A stretch of 25,269 nucleotides of DNA from CALMEH01 sp964548225 (GTDB taxonomy: Bacteria > Acidobacteriota > Blastocatellia > Pyrinomonadales > Pyrinomonadaceae): NCBI GenBank assembly GCA_964548225.1, contig CAZJQP010000077.1, forward strand, positions 1 to 25,269, written 5' to 3'. Positions 22,885 through 25,269 of the stretch are shown piece after piece (position 1 is the stretch's first letter; the number at the start of each line of letters is the position of its first letter). The notes below the pieces were generated by a model. It was not told the origin of the DNA, ran no database searches, and worked only from the letters and a program-made list of their open reading frames with translations. A program made the position numbers and the translations under genes.

Positions 22885-24054
22885 TCAGAATGTTTTGCCG
22901 TCCAATGTTTTGAACGTCGCAAAGGCAAACTTTTCCCTCAACTGCCTTTGTCGGTAGCTCTGAACTTTTGAAATTTCCTTTTCGAGATGCTCTAACCATT
23001 CTTCGCGTGTCAGAATTCGACATAATTCGCGCCAAGTTGGTTTTTTGTTCGGCGGAGCGTGTGCATTTTCCACTTTTTCGCTGTCAGATATATTTTCGCT
23101 TCCGTCTTCTGATAAAGTTTCCGAATCTTCGGCGTTTCTGTCAGTTATTTTCTTTGTATCAAGATATGCGTCTTGTTCATCGGCTCGTTTCGATTTTGTG
23201 CGAATTTCTTTCGCCGTTTCCTTGCAGACACCATAAACCTCAAACATTCGCGGAAAACGCTTCACAACGGCAATTTCGGCTAATTGCGCCTGTGGTATTT
23301 TCGCCCAATCGGTTGTCTTGGTGATGTATTTACAGAGTTCGTTTATTGACCGTTCTTTGTTCCAAACTTTTTGAACGTGGCAAACTGCCAAACCGTCTGC
23401 GGTATTGCATTGAAAATCTATGCCGTGTTCACGGAAAGATTTTTCTAAAGCTCGCGTCCATTCAAAGCGGATTTCTTGAAAACTATTTGAAGTGATTCTA
23501 TTCCGGCAAACTGCCAACAAATGCAGATGATAATGATATTGTCCGTGTTCGCCTACGGTAAATTCTTCGTCTTTCATTCCGCCACGCGAAACGTCCTTAA
23601 ACCATTTTGACCGTGAAAACTTTCGCCACGCGGAATTGATAACGCTCCGGCAATCCAACAAAGCCAAGTCCTGCAAAGATAAATCCGGCATCGTCAAAGT
23701 GATAAAAAACCAATGTTCACCGACAAATAATTTTTCATTTTCGACAACGTGCCGAGATATTTTTCGGTTTCGTTTGGCAAGCCTTCCCGTGCAAGTCGGA
23801 CAAAGCCGAGAATTACACGCCCAAAGTTGACCGCGCCCGTCGTAACATTCGCCGTCTTCATTGTGCAAATCGTTTGCCGTGAAAAGATTCGCGTATTGAT
23901 TACACGCCCAAATTCTATCCGCAAGCCCTTGAACTAGACGGCTATCGGAAGAAAAGCGCAAAACTCTGCTGATATATTCGCCGTCAAGATTTTTATTCTT
24001 TTGGCGTTCAAGCAAAGACAGTTTCGGCTTTTGATTCGGCGATGTATTTTGCAT
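22885..24054 (-). CDS. HUH rolling-circle replication initiator (Rep_1-like)
   Basis: A 389-aa Rep that would nick the origin and stay covalently bound to start rolling-circle replication. A Cys-rich module CNSRLCPTC (Cys80, 85, 88) precedes motif 1, FFITLTMPD (116-124). Motif 2 is YHYHLHLL, with metal ligands His176 and His178. Motif 3, CKYITK (241-246), carries the single catalytic Tyr243 and partner Lys246. The order and spacing fit plasmid Rep_1 proteins. Beyond 285 there is an acidic linker (EDSETLSEDGSE) and a basic, helical C-terminal tail of no recognised family. It starts six bases after the 61-aa gene stop. Directly downstream lie the hairpin repeats and dyad, a plausible cognate origin. 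Confidence 0.9.
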   Translation of the reverse strand: MQNTSPNQKPKLSLLERQKNKNLDGEYISRVLRFSSDSRLVQGLADRIWACNQYANLFTANDLHNEDGECYDGRGQLWACNSRLCPTCTGRLAKRNRKISRHVVENEKLFVGEHWFFITLTMPDLSLQDLALLDCRSVINSAWRKFSRSKWFKDVSRGGMKDEEFTVGEHGQYHYHLHLLAVCRNRITSNSFQEIRFEWTRALEKSFREHGIDFQCNTADGLAVCHVQKVWNKERSINELCKYITKTTDWAKIPQAQLAEIAVVKRFPRMFEVYGVCKETAKEIRTKSKRADEQDAYLDTKKITDRNAEDSETLSEDGSENISDSEKVENAHAPPNKKPTWRELCRILTREEWLEHLEKEISKVQSYRQRQLREKFAFATFKTLDGKTF

Positions 24055-24060
24055 AGCTTT

Positions 24061-24246
24061 TTACTTCGCCAAACTGATATTTTTGTCTGTGGTTTGATTT
24101 ACTTTTTGAAGTCTTTCGGTTTCCTTGCGTCGTTTCTCGCGCAAGGCTCGGCGGATAGCAAAATTAAATCCTTCGGGAGCTTCGCCCTCAAACTCTTTGC
24201 TTTTAAGTATTTGATTAACGGAAAGCATCGTTTCATCACAATTCAT
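24061..24246 (-). CDS. 61-aa charged helical protein upstream of rep
   Basis: I do not recognise a family. The protein has a short acidic start (MNCDETMLSVNQILKSKEFE), a GEAPEGFNF turn, and a strongly basic helix AIRRALREKRRKETERLQK (30-48), so it could bind nucleic acid. AAGGAAA lies nine bases before the ATG, a good ribosome binding site. It ends six bases before rep and is almost certainly co-translated with it. A replication accessory or copy-control factor is a reasonable guess, no more. Confidence 0.68.
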   Translation of the reverse strand: MNCDETMLSVNQILKSKEFEGEAPEGFNFAIRRALREKRRKETERLQKVNQTTDKNISLAK

Positions 24247-24299
24247 ATTTATTTTTCCTTGTGAATCGCCGCCGGATTTTTCCGCTCAATGATTCACGG

Positions 24300-24491
24300 C
24301 TAAACTTTTTTGCCGAAAAATAAAAAAACATCGGCAATTTCTCTAGCCGATGCGCCCGTTTTGTGATATATTTCTTTCATCACGTCGGGCAAATCGGCGT
24401 TGTGTCCGAATAAAATTCGGGCGAAATGGCGAAGGTGCAAACTTCGCTTTTTTCTTTTGCGTGGCTTGCCGTGTTCAGTTCTCCAAAACAT
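24300..24491 (-). CDS. Doubtful 63-aa ORF crossing the hairpin array
   Basis: A basic N-terminus (GKPRKRKKRSLHLRHF) is followed by a helix-prone C-terminal half (DLPDVMKEIYHKTGASARE, then IADVFLFFGKK). For it: codon choice in the second half looks like the neighbouring genes, and it would fit tidily between the 62-aa gene (28-base gap) and the 61-aa gene (53-base gap). Against it: the ATG lies inside a perfect hairpin, no Shine-Dalgarno is evident, an in-frame TGA immediately precedes the ATG, and nearly the whole frame is covered by stems. Confidence 0.35.
   Translation of the reverse strand: MFWRTEHGKPRKRKKRSLHLRHFARILFGHNADLPDVMKEIYHKTGASAREIADVFLFFGKKV
24429..24458 (+). terminator. Plus-strand intrinsic terminator inside the hairpin array
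   Basis: Exact six-pair stem GCGAAG/CTTCGC with a seven-base loop, followed by TTTTTTCTTTT on the plus strand only. All credible element genes are on the minus strand, so this terminator would end an opposing, apparently noncoding transcript. Confidence 0.6.
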
Positions 24492-24519
24492 TCACACGGC
24501 AAGCCTTTTCTAAAAAATC

Positions 24520-24708
24520 TTATTTCAAGGCATAAACAATGATGCCTGTCAGAATCATCAACATTACGGTTTGAAAAGTATCTCGCGTAGCTTTTGGTTG
24601 CCCTAAATCTCCGCTAAAGATATATTTTCCGCTCGGTTGCCGAACAACAATAATCTCCTGATTTCCAATCATTTCTCGTAATTTATTTTGGACTTCCCGA
24701 CCTGTCAT
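24520..24708 (-). CDS. 62-aa tail-anchored small protein
   Basis: The 44-residue soluble part (MTGREVQNKLREMIGNQEII, then VRQPSGKYIFSGD) is followed by a C-terminal membrane helix TFQTVMLMILTGIIVYA ending in LK. GAGGAGA at ideal spacing precedes the ATG and lies within the last codons of the upstream 166-aa gene, so the two are translationally coupled (four bases between stop and start). No signal peptide, so N-terminus in, tail in the membrane. No family recognised. It is not an obvious major coat protein, which would need an exported N-terminus. Confidence 0.72.
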   Translation of the reverse strand: MTGREVQNKLREMIGNQEIIVVRQPSGKYIFSGDLGQPKATRDTFQTVMLMILTGIIVYALK

Positions 24709-24712
24709 CGTT

Positions 24713-25213
24713 TTATCTCCTCATTAGAAAAATTAACAGCAATCCTCCCAAAGCAAGGGGAACGCCAACGCCTGCGCCTATTCCTAAAATTTCCCATAAA
24801 CTTTGACCGTCGCTTTTATCGGTATTAGTTTGTCCGCCTGTCCAAACCGGAGCGGGAATTTGAATGATTTGAGCTGGCGTTTGATTATTAGTGTTTGACG
24901 TTTGATTATTAGTGCTTGATGTTGGCTGTTCCCACTCTGGTCTATAATCATCTCTTGCAACACTTAAAGTCGTATTCCAAAAAACTTTTATGGTTGTTCC
25001 AAATGAGCGTGTAATTGACTCAATAACTTGGATTGCTCTTTGTCTGACTTCCTCGGCTGTGTGTCGTGTAAAAACATTACATTCTATTTCTAGGTCATTT
25101 GTATAACCTCCAAACCAACTTGATGGACTCATTCTTACTGCAACAACATCAAAGCCGTCTTGTTGTAGCTTTCGCACAATATCGCCCCGAACATCAAAGA
25201 CATTAGGCGACAC
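24713..25213 (-). CDS. 166-aa tail-anchored protein with Asn/Thr/Gln-rich linker
   Basis: Starts at GTG 25211-25213 with AAGAGG at good distance. Residues 1-90 look like a compact alpha/beta domain (GDIVRKLQQDGFDVVAVR, then a TAEEVRQRAIQVIESI helix and TIKVFWNTTLSVARD strand). Residues 92-137 are a low-complexity linker with tandem NTNNQT units. Residues 141-164 form a Gly-rich transmembrane helix (ILGIGAGVGVPLALGGLLLI), ending in MRR. The outline of domain, flexible linker, C-terminal helix and basic tail recalls filamentous-phage minor coat proteins, but there is no signal peptide, so the domain would stay cytosolic. Family unknown. It is the first complete element gene seen from the right edge. 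Confidence 0.75.
   Translation of the reverse strand: MSPNVFDVRGDIVRKLQQDGFDVVAVRMSPSSWFGGYTNDLEIECNVFTRHTAEEVRQRAIQVIESITRSFGTTIKVFWNTTLSVARDDYRPEWEQPTSSTNNQTSNTNNQTPAQIIQIPAPVWTGGQTNTDKSDGQSLWEILGIGAGVGVPLALGGLLLIFLMRR
24880..24921. repeat. 21-bp tandem duplication in the linker of the 166-aa protein
   Basis: 24880-24900 and 24901-24921 match at 19 of 21 positions and encode two copies of a seven-residue S/T-N-T-N-N-Q-T unit. This is a simple in-frame expansion of a flexible linker. Confidence 0.8.
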
Positions 25214-25269
25214 CCATTAGACCTCTTGCAAAAGAAAATTAGATAATTCAATGTAGAAATATAATTTTA

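Larger units (their letters stand above)
24261..24505. other. Array of six hairpins, candidate single-strand origin, packaging signal or structured RNA
   Basis: Successive stems: 24261-24297 (GTGAATC/GATTCAC enclosing CGGA-TTTT-TCCG); 24329-24352 (CATCGGC/GCCGATG); 24354-24390 (GCCCG + GTGAT / ATCAC + CGGGC); 24406-24420 (CCGAAT-AAA-ATTCGG); 24429-24447 (GCGAAG/CTTCGC then T-run); 24463-24505 (12 exact pairs, GGCTTGCCGTGT / ACACGGCAAGCC). About half of the 245 bases are paired. This density is typical of single-strand origins of rolling-circle plasmids and of filamentous-phage intergenic regions. A 63-codon minus-strand frame crosses it. Confidence 0.6.
20997..25269 (-). mobile_element. Integrative rolling-circle element (left end; right end outside window)
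   Basis: From just past mqnC to the window edge, all credible genes lie on the minus strand and are of mobile-element type: tyrosine integrase, excisionase-like HTH, HUH rolling-circle Rep, and four small proteins, two of them tail-anchored. The layout is compact. Chromosome-type palindromes, frequent up to 20996, are absent here and replaced by element-specific hairpins and 30-bp repeats. The exact left boundary is not visible: no tRNA or obvious direct repeat. It fits a filamentous-phage-like prophage or a small integrative plasmid/mobilizable element. No coat-secretion ATPase, relaxase or coupling protein is in view. Confidence 0.82.

Noticed and set aside
24520..25213. Firm assignment of the element as an inovirus with coat proteins
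   Set aside because: Neither tail-anchored protein has an export signal, and no Zot/pI ATPase is in the window; the idea is kept only as one hypothesis.

Overview
The window reads as about 21 kb of bacterial chromosome followed by about 4.2 kb of an integrated mobile element that runs off the right edge. The AT-leaning coding style, an apparent futalosine-type menaquinone pathway, canonical Shine-Dalgarno sites on only some genes, and many long intergenic palindromes would fit an Acidobacteriota lineage (Blastocatellia/Pyrinomonadaceae-like). That placement is inference from general resemblance, not a database result.

Region 1-7.6 kb (minus strand): the N-terminal fragment of an MBL-fold/rhodanese-type hydrolase. 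Then, read leftward from 7591: a lipoprotein PQQ-type sugar dehydrogenase, yvcK/glmR, glmU, a DUF4190-like membrane protein, a 95-aa unknown, an orphan secretin N-domain protein, and glmS. GlmS and GlmU are the first and last enzymes toward UDP-GlcNAc, and YvcK/GlmR is a known GlmS regulator in Bacillus, so this looks like an amino-sugar/cell-wall precursor cluster.

Region 7.6-21 kb: a GH5-type mannanase-like secreted enzyme (+); a dsbA-dsbB disulfide pair (-); an ABC-F protein (Uup type); an FKBP isomerase with a membrane-fused alpha/beta hydrolase (-); a MATE exporter and aat (+); an alkyltransferase-like DNA repair protein, a small HEAT-like gene broken by an in-frame TGA, and a cyclase-family metal hydrolase (-); a small GNAT (+); and mqnA and mqnC (+), separated by a small membrane protein and a 34-aa membrane peptide gene with an excellent ribosome binding site and its own terminator. 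Nearly every chromosomal junction carries a long inverted repeat, drawn from several unrelated sequence families.

Region 21-25.3 kb (minus strand, element): read from the right edge, a 166-aa tail-anchored protein, a 62-aa tail-anchored protein, a possible 63-aa ORF lying in a run of hairpins, a 61-aa charged protein, a rolling-circle (HUH) Rep, a noncoding stretch with covarying 30-bp hairpin repeats and a larger dyad, an excisionase-like HTH protein, and a tyrosine integrase next to the 3' end of mqnC. This is an integrative rolling-circle element: a filamentous-phage-like prophage or a small integrative plasmid/mobilizable element. The gene that would decide between them (Zot/pI ATPase, relaxase or FtsK/TcpA) would lie beyond the window. 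The hairpin array, the covarying repeats and the two unrecognised tail-anchored proteins are the least explained parts of the window.
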